64,000 nucleotides of DNA. Source: an uncultured bacterium. Lineage in GTDB: Bacteria > Bacteroidota > Bacteroidia > Bacteroidales > Bacteroidaceae. Shown one piece after another: positions 15,819 through 24,848 of this stretch; position 1 is the first letter of the stretch; every line of letters begins with the position of its first letter. Both the position numbers and the translations under genes were made by a program. The stretch covers positions 1-64,000 of the forward strand of contig CAJMNM010000003.1 of assembly GCA_905214795.1 (NCBI GenBank), given 5' to 3'. The notes under the pieces were generated by a model that ran no database searches, was not told the DNA's origin, and saw only the letters and a program-made list of their open reading frames with translations.

Positions 15819-17039
15819 ATGAAAACAAAATCTTTACTTAAAACATCCGCATTCATCTTAACAGGCATGTGGCTCACTGTGACAATGACCGGCTGCAGCG
15901 ACGACAACAACCCCGCTCCCGACACCGGGACAGACACTCAGGAGGCTGCCTTGAAAAACGTCATTACAGACTATGTGGACTGCACAATCATTCCAACCTA
16001 CAAAGGTATGGCAGACGCGTCAATAGAGTTGCATACCGCTTGTCTGGCAATGCGCAACGCCGGTGTAGGGAACATTACCGAGGAGATGGTAACAACAGCG
16101 GGCGAGGCATGGATCAAGGCACGCCGTTACTGGGAACTAAGCGAGGCCTGGCTTTACGGCGCGGCCGGAGATTACAACATTGACCCGCATATTGACTCCT
16201 GGCCGCTGGACAAAACAGCAATGGACAATCTGCTGAACAACACGGCCCAGATGGAACAGATGGACCCGGACGGCTATTATGTGGGCAATATGCTGGGATA
16301 TGGTCTTTTGGGATTCCATGCCATTGAATACATGTTGTTTGAACTTGACGAGACAGGAAGCACCTCACTCCCCCACGCTGTTGATTATACAACTCAGGAA
16401 CTGAATTATCTGACAGCCGTAGCAGGTGATTTGCGCAATCAGTGTATCCGTCTGGAAGCCTCTTGGGCCGGCATGGACAATATCACGGCAGAAAAGCAAC
16501 AGATTCTGACCGATGCCGAACTGGAACCATCTTTCAATTATGGCAGTTCGATGAAAAACGCGGGCGCAGCGGGCAGCAAATATGTCAATTACAATGAGGC
16601 CGTACAGGAATTAATTGTGGGCGCGCAGGATATCGCTGACGAGGTGGGTGGCCTGAAAATCGGCAATCCGACCGGACACGGCGAAGAAGACGACCCGGAT
16701 TACATCGAATCGCCTTACAGTCTGAACTCCATTACCGACTTTACGGATAATATCATCAGTATCCGCAACGCTTACGAAGGCTGCCAGGAAACGGATTCTT
16801 ATATCAAGCCTGTAAATCATTCGCTCAGCGCTTACATCAGCACACTGGACAAAGATCTTGATACCAAAGTAAAGAATGCCATCGCTGATGCCATTAGTAA
16901 AATAGGCCAAATGCAGGAGCCTTTTGCCAAGACGGCCAGAGACCCGCAATATGACGCCATCAACCAGGCCGCCATCAGCGCATGTAATAATGTAAGAGAC
17001 GTATTGAACGAGGTACTTAACAAGCTGACTTCTCATTAA
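15819..17039 (+). CDS. Imelysin-family (M75-like) lipoprotein
   Basis: 406-residue lipoprotein (signal ending TMTGC, Cys 26) of the imelysin family, which includes IrpA, insulin-cleaving ICMP and the EfeO M75 domain. The family signature GxHxxE is present as GFHAIE (His167, Glu170), followed by YMLFEL. Members act in the periplasm or on the outer membrane in iron uptake; protease activity is not general. It starts 36 bases after the porin gene and precedes the di-haem protein, matching iron-linked imelysin/di-haem neighbourhoods known in Proteobacteria. Substrate inferred to be iron. Confidence 0.9.
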   Translation: MKTKSLLKTSAFILTGMWLTVTMTGCSDDNNPAPDTGTDTQEAALKNVITDYVDCTIIPTYKGMADASIELHTACLAMRNAGVGNITEEMVTTAGEAWIKARRYWELSEAWLYGAAGDYNIDPHIDSWPLDKTAMDNLLNNTAQMEQMDPDGYYVGNMLGYGLLGFHAIEYMLFELDETGSTSLPHAVDYTTQELNYLTAVAGDLRNQCIRLEASWAGMDNITAEKQQILTDAELEPSFNYGSSMKNAGAAGSKYVNYNEAVQELIVGAQDIADEVGGLKIGNPTGHGEEDDPDYIESPYSLNSITDFTDNIISIRNAYEGCQETDSYIKPVNHSLSAYISTLDKDLDTKVKNAIADAISKIGQMQEPFAKTARDPQYDAINQAAISACNNVRDVLNEVLNKLTSH

Positions 17040-17144
17040 GCCTGTAATTTATCACAACCCCGTGATCTGTATTTGTTCTGTAGGCCACAGCCACAAAATA
17101 AATGCAGATCACACCTTATTTTTAACCATTAATCTGTAAATAAG

Positions 17145-18824
17145 ATGAAAACGTATCATTTTTTACCCGGCCTGATTATCATCGCGGGATTGACATCCTG
17201 CAGCGACAAGCAGGCAGAAAGCATACCGGAACCGGACCAGACACCAACAGACCTGCCCGAATGGTATTATACCGGTGGAGACTTAGGAACAACCTCACTG
17301 TCAACCTCGAACGCGTTTGAGCAACCGACCTCAGCAATTGAGGAAAACGGACTGTATGAGTCTTTTAAAAGAGGCGAACAGTTGTTTGAAAAGAATTTCA
17401 TGACAAACACTGAAGGTGTACGCAGCGGACTGGGTCCCGTCTACATCCGCTCGTCGTGCATCCACTGCCATCCCGGTTATGGTCATGGCAAACGGGTGCC
17501 CGAAGGAAGTTTTGAAACCAATTCCATAGGAAACGGCTGCCTTCTGGTTATATACAATCCGTCTACCGACGCATACGTCAGCTGGTTGGCCGGTATGCCG
17601 CAAGGACATGCCGTAGCGCCTTTCAAGGCTCCGATAGACGAAAGCAAGATAACCGTCAGCTGGAAAAACTATACGGATGAATGGAACAACACATTCCCCG
17701 ACGGAGAAACCTATGAGCTGCAATATCCTGAGGTCAATATGCCGCAGAGCGCCGTATATGTATTCAACCAGGGATATGTCATGCCTGATGCCTCGTATGA
17801 GGTGCGGCTGGAATCGACAATCGGCATTTACGGAACAGGATTACTCGACGCCATCTCGGACGAGGACCTGAAAGCCGAATACAAGAAACAGGAGGCTGAC
17901 GGGCTGCTGCCCAACGGCATCAATCCGGCTTTCTTTAAAAACGGCGAATGGGTGAAACAATACAGTAACAGTAAGGAAACAGACATCCTGCCCGGTACAT
18001 CCGTAGAAGAACATCCCTACCGCTTTACCTACGCCTTAAGCCGTGGTCCGCTGCAGGACGCTGCCGGAGTCAACGCCATGTGGAACATTACCAATGTGAC
18101 ACGCAGCAACCGCCGTTACCATTATCTGGACGCTGCCGGTACCTATGCGCTGTATTCTTCAAAAGACCCGGAGGTGCAGGCCGGTTACCCGGAATTTATC
18201 GCCCGGACAGACCCTGACAAAACGCATCCGGAATGGCATCCGGAAACCAACGCCAATGGGACGGAAGGAGCCATCTACGCTTATCTGACATCTAAGGAAC
18301 TCGACGTTGAGATGAGTGACGATGAGTATGTTGACTTTATGGTCTGGCACAGAGGACTTGCCGTTCCGGCAGCACGTAACGTGGACAACGAAGAGGTTTT
18401 AAGAGGCAAAGAAAAGTTTGAGGAAATAGGATGCACGTACTGTCACAAACCGTCATGGACTACCGGAGATGATTATTTCTATGACCCGAACGGCTTCTTC
18501 AGCAATGGTGACAAACGGCTTCCGCGTTATCCCAATCAGAAAATATGGCCATACTCTGACATGATACAGCACAAACTGCACATGGTGAATGATATCCGTA
18601 CAGGATGGTGCCGTACGACACCTTTATGGGGACGCGGCCTGCATCAGAAATGCACAGGCTCACCAACAGCCGACCGTCTGCATGACAACCGTGCACGAAC
18701 TGTCATCGAAGCCATCATGTGGCACGGCAATCCGGAAAGTGACGCCTATTACACGGTAAAAAAATTCCGGGAGTTATCTAAAGCAGACCGCGACGCCATT
18801 GTAAAGTTCATTGATTCCATCTGA
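17145..18824 (+). CDS. Di-haem oxidoreductase (DUF1111, 'thiol oxidoreductase') lipoprotein
   Basis: 559-residue lipoprotein (signal ending GLTSC, Cys 19) with two c-type haem attachment sites: CIHCH at residues 105-109 and CTYCH at 430-434. This arrangement is that of the DUF1111 family, distantly related to di-haem cytochrome c peroxidases. It would sit in the periplasm or on the outer membrane and carry out a redox step, probably on iron handled by the adjacent imelysin; direction and partner are not known. It needs haem to be attached, and the next gene encodes a CcsBA haem lyase. The predicted start gives a good lipoprotein signal. Confidence 0.9.
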   Translation: MKTYHFLPGLIIIAGLTSCSDKQAESIPEPDQTPTDLPEWYYTGGDLGTTSLSTSNAFEQPTSAIEENGLYESFKRGEQLFEKNFMTNTEGVRSGLGPVYIRSSCIHCHPGYGHGKRVPEGSFETNSIGNGCLLVIYNPSTDAYVSWLAGMPQGHAVAPFKAPIDESKITVSWKNYTDEWNNTFPDGETYELQYPEVNMPQSAVYVFNQGYVMPDASYEVRLESTIGIYGTGLLDAISDEDLKAEYKKQEADGLLPNGINPAFFKNGEWVKQYSNSKETDILPGTSVEEHPYRFTYALSRGPLQDAAGVNAMWNITNVTRSNRRYHYLDAAGTYALYSSKDPEVQAGYPEFIARTDPDKTHPEWHPETNANGTEGAIYAYLTSKELDVEMSDDEYVDFMVWHRGLAVPAARNVDNEEVLRGKEKFEEIGCTYCHKPSWTTGDDYFYDPNGFFSNGDKRLPRYPNQKIWPYSDMIQHKLHMVNDIRTGWCRTTPLWGRGLHQKCTGSPTADRLHDNRARTVIEAIMWHGNPESDAYYTVKKFRELSKADRDAIVKFIDSI

Positions 18825-18911
18825 CGTTCTCTTTTGACAGTTCGACGTTTTTTTGTACTTTAGCTGTTAGATGACGTGACGTAGATCAATCAAAATAAAG
18901 GAAAACCAAAT

Positions 18912-21137
18912 ATGCAGAAATCCATTATAAGGTTAAAATATTTAAGTTTTGGAGGTACAGTGGCTGCTATCATCATGATGGTGGCAGCCACCATCTTTGA
19001 AAAATTTCATGGAAACAAATTAACGGAAGATTATTTTTATCACTCTCCACTTTTTATTGGCTTATGGATAATCGTTGCTGTTTCGGCAACCTGTTATTGC
19101 CTGAAACGGAAAATATGGAAGCGTCCGGCCACATTTCTTATTCATTGCGCCTTTATTCTGATTTTAACCGGCGCGGCCATAACTTTCTTATTCGGTAAAC
19201 AGGGATATATTCATTTGAGAAATGATGTTCCCGCGGCATCATCTTTTGTCACAAAAGACAACAAAACAGAGCACTTACCATTCACCATACAGTTGCAATC
19301 ATTTGACCTGATATATTATATGGGCTCATCAGCACCGATGGATTATGTCAGCACCATTCTAATCAACGACAACGGCACAAGCCTTGAGGAAACGGTCTCT
19401 ATGAATAACATCTGCCGCTACAAACATTACCGTTTCTACCAGTCCGGTTATGACGCCGATAAAAAAGGCACTACCCTTTCCGTAGCGTACGACCCTTACG
19501 GAATCAGTATTACTTATTCGGGTTATATCCTGCTGTTTCTTGCCTTTGTTTTCTTCTTCTTTGAGAAAAAGAGCTATTTCAAAAAACTGTATCACAATCC
19601 TCTAATCCATCGCGGCAAAGTATGCCTTGCGTTAATCGTTCTTACTTCTCCTATTTACGCCCAACCGAAGACATTACCGGAAGACGTAGCCGAGAAATTT
19701 GGCACACTCTATGTTTATTACAATGACAGGGTCTGTCCGTTACAAACGCTGGCAAATGACTTCACGACAAAATTATACGGCAAAACCACATATAAGGGAT
19801 TAAGCGCGGAACAAGTGCTGACAGGATGGCTATTCTATTATGACGACTGGAAAGAAGAACCCATGATAAAAATAAAAGGCAAAGACGTACAGCACCTGCT
19901 GGGAATCTCCGGACAATATGCTTCGCTGACAGACTTTGCCGACAGTAACGGATATAAATTAACCGATGCTTTCCGTGACAAGACAAAGGTTTCCAATTAC
20001 CGTAATGTTGAAGACGCGAATGAAAAGTTCAACCTCATTTGCATAATCTGCGGCGGCAACGCTTTAAAATTATATCCCTGGCAGGACATGAACGGCAAAC
20101 GGACAACATGGTTTGCCATAACCGATAATCTGCCGGAAAACATGCCCGCAGAGCAATGGAAATTTATCCGATACAGCATGAGTTATTTAGCGGAAGAGAT
20201 TGCAAAAGATAATTTTCAGAATGTCAACAGACTGCTTGGCAAAATAAGAACATACCAGAAAAAAGAAGCTGAAAATGCCTTGCCATCCGACGCACAAATC
20301 TCGGCGGAAAGAGTATATAACAGCATTAATCAGACAAAAGCAGTCGCAATCGTGACGCTCGTATTGGGCCTGTTCGCATTTATATTTTACTGTTACCGGA
20401 TGATTAAACAGCATGAGACACCAAGCATTGTCACTTTAGTGCTGCGAGGCATACTGATGCTTATTTTCTGTTTCCTGGTCTTACTCCTTACGTTACGCGG
20501 ATATATCAGCGGACATCTGCCTTTATCGAACGGATATGAAACCATGCAATTCATGGCAGCCTGCGCAACCTTAGCCGCATTAATACTGTGTAAACGGTTT
20601 GAAATTGTCACCGCGTTCGGCCTGCTCATCAGCGGACTATCATTACTGGTTGCCATGATGGGAGCCGCCAATCCGCCTATCACTCCTCTAATGCCGGTTC
20701 TGTCTTCTCCCTTACTGAGTATTCATGTAGTAACCATCATGACGGCCTATGTTTTACTGGCATTCACCATGCTCAACGGCATGACGGCAATTATACTGAA
20801 TTGCTCGGGAACAGACCATCAAACAGACATTTCACGGTTAAAGACAATCAGTCATCTGTTACTTTACCCCGCTGTTTTCTTATTGGCATTTGGCATTTTT
20901 ATCGGAGCCATCTGGGCAAATGTATCATGGGGACGCTATTGGGGATGGGATCCCAAAGAGGTTTGGGCACTGATTACCATGCTTGTTTACATGATGGCTC
21001 TTCATCCACAGTCATTGCCTCGACTGAACCGCCCCATGTTTTTCCACTATTATATGATTTTTGCCTTTCTAAGCGTTCTGATAACCTATTTCGGAGTTAA
21101 TTTTCTTCTCGGCGGATTGCACAGCTATGCCGGATAG
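18912..21137 (+). CDS. Cytochrome c biogenesis protein, ResB-CcsA fusion (CcsBA)
   Basis: 741-residue polytopic inner-membrane protein of the system II cytochrome c synthase. The N-terminal part has ResB/CcsB-like membrane helices around a periplasmic domain. The C-terminal 270 residues are CcsA-like, with a tryptophan-rich 'WWD' region WGRYWGWDPKEVWAL close to the end. It exports haem and ligates it to CxxCH motifs. The gene lies 87 bases after the di-haem oxidoreductase, so it is probably dedicated to, or at least co-supplied with, that protein. It is larger than a CcsA alone, in keeping with a fused synthase. Confidence 0.9.
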   Translation: MQKSIIRLKYLSFGGTVAAIIMMVAATIFEKFHGNKLTEDYFYHSPLFIGLWIIVAVSATCYCLKRKIWKRPATFLIHCAFILILTGAAITFLFGKQGYIHLRNDVPAASSFVTKDNKTEHLPFTIQLQSFDLIYYMGSSAPMDYVSTILINDNGTSLEETVSMNNICRYKHYRFYQSGYDADKKGTTLSVAYDPYGISITYSGYILLFLAFVFFFFEKKSYFKKLYHNPLIHRGKVCLALIVLTSPIYAQPKTLPEDVAEKFGTLYVYYNDRVCPLQTLANDFTTKLYGKTTYKGLSAEQVLTGWLFYYDDWKEEPMIKIKGKDVQHLLGISGQYASLTDFADSNGYKLTDAFRDKTKVSNYRNVEDANEKFNLICIICGGNALKLYPWQDMNGKRTTWFAITDNLPENMPAEQWKFIRYSMSYLAEEIAKDNFQNVNRLLGKIRTYQKKEAENALPSDAQISAERVYNSINQTKAVAIVTLVLGLFAFIFYCYRMIKQHETPSIVTLVLRGILMLIFCFLVLLLTLRGYISGHLPLSNGYETMQFMAACATLAALILCKRFEIVTAFGLLISGLSLLVAMMGAANPPITPLMPVLSSPLLSIHVVTIMTAYVLLAFTMLNGMTAIILNCSGTDHQTDISRLKTISHLLLYPAVFLLAFGIFIGAIWANVSWGRYWGWDPKEVWALITMLVYMMALHPQSLPRLNRPMFFHYYMIFAFLSVLITYFGVNFLLGGLHSYAG

Positions 21138-21206
21138 AGACGATTATAAGCGAACTTTCTTGGTAAAACAAAAACAAATACGCATATTTGCAACAAAATA
21201 TAATCT

Positions 21207-22334
21207 ATGGAAAAAGTCAACATTGAGGAACTGTCTTTTCAACCTCAAGACAAAGGTGTCAAAGAATACCACACCCTTATACACATTACAGACAAGGAAC
21301 TGACATTCAACGAGCAATTAGAACTTATACTCAATACATTCGAAAAACTTCAACAAGACAGGACAGATCATGCCTGTCCCGTATTCGTACGTGTATTCTT
21401 GAGCGACGCCGCCAATCAGGCCGCCTTAGTGACCACACGTATGGCTCAATACAGCTGTGCCTTATCCCTTGTAGAGCAGCCACCTTTGGATGGCAGCAAA
21501 ATCGCATTCTGGATTTACTGGATGACGGATGTGACAATCGAACGCAGCAATGACGGACTGGTTGAAGTCACTCACGAGGGGCATTATAAACATTTATGGC
21601 AGGGATGTGCCGTGAATCCATCGGACGATTCTCATTTACAAACTTATCATCTGCTGGAGGATTATACACAAAAATTAAAAAAGCGGAATCTGACTCTGGC
21701 CGACAACTGTATGCGTACATGGTTTTTTGTACAAAACGTCGATGTCAACTACGCCGGAGTGGTAAAAGGACGTAACGAGATATTTGCCCGGGAAAACCTT
21801 ACGCCGAAAACCCATTTTATAGCCAGCACCGGTATCGGAGGCCGGCATGCCGACCCTAAAATCAAGGTCATCATGGACAGCTATGCCATAGACGGTATCC
21901 GGCCAGAACAGATACATTATCTTTATGCTCCTTCTCATCTTAATCCGACTTACGAATACGGCGTCAGTTTTGAACGGGGTACGTATATTGATTATGCCGA
22001 CCGCCGACACGTTTTCATATCAGGAACAGCAAGCATTAACAATAAAGGAGAAATTGTACACCAGGGACAGGTAGCGCTTCAGGTTGAACGTTTATGGGAG
22101 AATGTAGAAACCCTGCTTAAAGAAGCAGATTGTACTTTTGACAACGTCTGCCATATGCTGGTTTATTTACGTGATATCGGGGATTATACCGTAGTCCGCA
22201 AAAAATTTGAACAGCGTTTTCCACAAACTCCTAAAATCTTTCTTTGGGCTCCGGTATGCCGTCCGGGCTGGTTGGTTGAAATGGAATGTATGGCTACAAA
22301 ACCAATCCTCGACCAACGCTTCAAAAGCTTTTAA
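21207..22334 (+). CDS. Rid-family (YjgF/L-PSP-like) two-domain protein, chorismatase-like
   Basis: 375-residue cytoplasmic protein. The last 130 residues form a Rid/YjgF-like domain (VFISGTASINNKGEIVHQG, then LWENVETLLKEADCTFDNV and ending WLVEMECMA). The first half looks like a degenerate related domain. The centre STGIGGRHADPKIKVIMDSY recalls FkbO/Hyg5-type chorismatases, which hydrolyse chorismate and share this fold. Which reaction it performs is unknown; imine deamination and chorismate hydrolysis are both possible. It lies between ccsBA and feoB on the same strand, but nothing in the sequence ties it to iron. Confidence 0.65.
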   Translation: MEKVNIEELSFQPQDKGVKEYHTLIHITDKELTFNEQLELILNTFEKLQQDRTDHACPVFVRVFLSDAANQAALVTTRMAQYSCALSLVEQPPLDGSKIAFWIYWMTDVTIERSNDGLVEVTHEGHYKHLWQGCAVNPSDDSHLQTYHLLEDYTQKLKKRNLTLADNCMRTWFFVQNVDVNYAGVVKGRNEIFARENLTPKTHFIASTGIGGRHADPKIKVIMDSYAIDGIRPEQIHYLYAPSHLNPTYEYGVSFERGTYIDYADRRHVFISGTASINNKGEIVHQGQVALQVERLWENVETLLKEADCTFDNVCHMLVYLRDIGDYTVVRKKFEQRFPQTPKIFLWAPVCRPGWLVEMECMATKPILDQRFKSF

Positions 22335-22396
22335 CAGCCAATTCACAGTTACCGATAAAAAATATAAGCAAAAAAGAAAATCATCTGTTTCAGGTA

Positions 22397-22427
22397 TTGT
22401 AAGACACAAAGATTCCCTGTAATTTTG
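22397..22427 (+). promoter_or_regulatory. Promoter of feoAB
   Basis: TTG (22397-22399), 20 bases and TAATTTTG (22420-22427) match the consensus, so feoAB can be expressed separately from the genes upstream. No obvious Fur-type palindrome was seen. Confidence 0.55.
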
Positions 22428-22456
22428 CAGTCGGAATATTATACCCTGATAAAAAG

Positions 22457-24811
22457 ATGAAGTTATCCACTATCAAAGCGGGACAAAGTTGTGTCATTAC
22501 CCATATTGAGGGTAGTGGCGCTTTCAGAGCCCGCCTGAGTGAGATGGGTTTTGTTAACGGCAAAACTGTCAAACTCCTTTATAAATCGCCTGTCGGTAAT
22601 CCTATCATTTTTGAACTTATGGGCGGACAGGTAGCCCTGCGTAAAAGTGAAGCTAACAATATTCATGTAACAGCTCCCGGCGAGACTTATACACCACAAA
22701 CTGAAACAAAACAGCAAAATCAAGCATCGCAAAAATACGACGAGAACCCGGACTCTATACATGTAGTGCCGTCCGGCCATGTGTGCATACATCAATTAAC
22801 GGGTTGCGCGGGATGCCATCAGTCCAAGAAACAGGCTCCGTCAGAAAAATCAGAAAAAGGAGAAGTCACACTGGCTTTAATCGGTAATCCCAATTGTGGC
22901 AAAACCTCACTGTTCAATGCGGCCTCGGGCGGACATGAACGCACAGGAAACTATAGTGGCGTAACTGTTTCCAGTGTCATCGGAAGAATGACATTTGAAG
23001 GCAGGCCTGTCAAACTGGTCGATCTTCCCGGTACCTACTCTCTCCGTGCATTCAGCCCGGAAGAGGCTTATGTGGCTCATGAACTGGAAAGCGGCAAGAT
23101 AGACGCAGTCATCAACGTATTGGATGCCACAAACCTTGAACGCAACTTGTTACTTACACTGCAGCTGAAAGAGCGGGATATCCCCATAGTCGGGGCGCTT
23201 AACATGTATGACGAAGTAAGAAGCAGTGGCAGTTACATTGACATCAAACAACTTGGAGAACGTCTGGATATTCCTTTTTTCCCTACCGTGGCACGTAATC
23301 ACGAGGGACTGGACGATTTATTGCGGAAAGCCATAGAACTGGCGGACGCTCATATCGCTCTCCATAAATCCGGCGTACAAGGACATACCCACGAAGCCGC
23401 ATGCTGTTCCGACCCGGAACACTGCCAATGCCACCCAAGTCCGACAAAAGAATACTTAATCCGCACCACGGCAGAACAAGCCAAAATAAAAGCCTGTCCA
23501 TGCCCGAGCCGGGAACATGATGATGTCAACCGCTACGCACACATCTCAGATGTCCTGAACGGTATATACGAGAAGAAGGACAGTCGAGGTGTACGTATTA
23601 CCAAAATCCTAGACCGTATTCTGGCACAACACTGGACCGCCTATCCTCTATTTCTCTTAATCATGGGATTTATCTTCTGGATGACATTCTCAATAGGACA
23701 GTATCCCATGGACTGGATTGACAACGGCGTAAGCTGGCTGACGGGTTTTCTTGAATCGCACATGCCTGACGGACTGTTACGCAACCTTATTTGCGAAGGT
23801 ATATTGGCGGGAGTCGGTAGTGTCATTGTATTCCTACCCAATATTCTTATTTTATATTTCTTTATTTCTATACTCGAAGATTCGGGTTACCTTGCGCGTG
23901 CCGCAATTCTGGCTGACCCCATGATGAACAAAATGGGACTGCACGGCAAATCTTTTATTCCTATGCTAATGGGATTCGGCTGTAACGTACCGGCTGTGAT
24001 GGCTACACGTACCATAGAAAACGCTAAAAGCAGATTCATTACCATGCTTGTGACACCCATGATGTCATGTAGCGCCCGAATACCGGTATATATTGTCTTT
24101 ACAGGAGCATTCTTCGCATCCCAGGCAGCCTACGTCATGTTGGGACTATACGCATTCGGGGTCATTATGGCGCTATTGGTAGCATGGATTCTCAGCAAAG
24201 TGTTCATGCGAGACCAACTTACCCATTTCGTTATGGAGCTTCCGCCTTATCGTATGCCCAGTTACCGGGGGGTGTGCCGACATACCTGGGAAAAGGGCAG
24301 ACAATATTTACATAAAATGGGAGGAATCATTCTGGTTGCCAGCGTTATTATATGGGCCTTAGGATATTTCCCCAAACAGGAAGAAGGTGAAACGGCAGCC
24401 GAACATCAGGAAGCCTCTTACATGGGACAAATCGGGCATGCCATTGAACCAGCCATTAAACCTTTAGGTTATGACTGGCGAATGGGAGTGGGAATCATTA
24501 CAGGAGTCGGCGCAAAAGAACTGATGGTAAGTACGCTTGGCGTTCTATACAACAGTTCAGATGAAGGTGTATCGGAGTCTGAGGAGACCTCACAAACCAG
24601 ACTGGCTCAGGTATTAAAGAAACATATCACCAGCGAGGCAGCCCTCAGCTACATGGTATTTGCGCTTCTTTACTTTCCGTGCATAGCAACCATAGCGGCC
24701 ATCAAAAGCGAAAGCGGACGATGGAAATGGGCTTTATTTGCAGCCGTCTATACAACCATATTGGCATATACAATGGCATTCATTGTTTACAGGGTGGCGC
24801 TGGCCTTCTAA
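22457..24811 (+). CDS. feoB: Ferrous iron transporter, FeoA-FeoB fusion
   Basis: 784-residue inner-membrane Fe2+ importer. Residues 1-72 are a FeoA SH3-like domain (GSGAFRARLSEMGFVNGKTV). Residues about 138-300 form the G-protein domain: G1 GNPNCGKTS (143-151), G2 in the YSGVTV switch, G3 DLPG (189-192). Then come the FeoB membrane helices with the gate motifs MGFGCNVPAVMATRT and FGVIMALLVAW. Two Cys/His clusters are unusual: GCAGCH between FeoA and the G domain (117-121), and residues 310-349, which carry six cysteines (316, 317, 323, 325, 347, 349) and four histidines between G domain and membrane. They may bind or sense iron. The fusion is common in Bacteroidales. Confidence 0.95.
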   Translation: MKLSTIKAGQSCVITHIEGSGAFRARLSEMGFVNGKTVKLLYKSPVGNPIIFELMGGQVALRKSEANNIHVTAPGETYTPQTETKQQNQASQKYDENPDSIHVVPSGHVCIHQLTGCAGCHQSKKQAPSEKSEKGEVTLALIGNPNCGKTSLFNAASGGHERTGNYSGVTVSSVIGRMTFEGRPVKLVDLPGTYSLRAFSPEEAYVAHELESGKIDAVINVLDATNLERNLLLTLQLKERDIPIVGALNMYDEVRSSGSYIDIKQLGERLDIPFFPTVARNHEGLDDLLRKAIELADAHIALHKSGVQGHTHEAACCSDPEHCQCHPSPTKEYLIRTTAEQAKIKACPCPSREHDDVNRYAHISDVLNGIYEKKDSRGVRITKILDRILAQHWTAYPLFLLIMGFIFWMTFSIGQYPMDWIDNGVSWLTGFLESHMPDGLLRNLICEGILAGVGSVIVFLPNILILYFFISILEDSGYLARAAILADPMMNKMGLHGKSFIPMLMGFGCNVPAVMATRTIENAKSRFITMLVTPMMSCSARIPVYIVFTGAFFASQAAYVMLGLYAFGVIMALLVAWILSKVFMRDQLTHFVMELPPYRMPSYRGVCRHTWEKGRQYLHKMGGIILVASVIIWALGYFPKQEEGETAAEHQEASYMGQIGHAIEPAIKPLGYDWRMGVGIITGVGAKELMVSTLGVLYNSSDEGVSESEETSQTRLAQVLKKHITSEAALSYMVFALLYFPCIATIAAIKSESGRWKWALFAAVYTTILAYTMAFIVYRVALAF

Positions 24812-24848
24812 AAAGCCTATCATACCCAACGGACAAAAAGAGATTAGT

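Noticed and set aside
24738..24848. N-terminal extension of the M16 peptidase
   Set aside because: It would start inside feoB, and the extra 37 residues look unlike the family; the ATG at 24849 is well placed.
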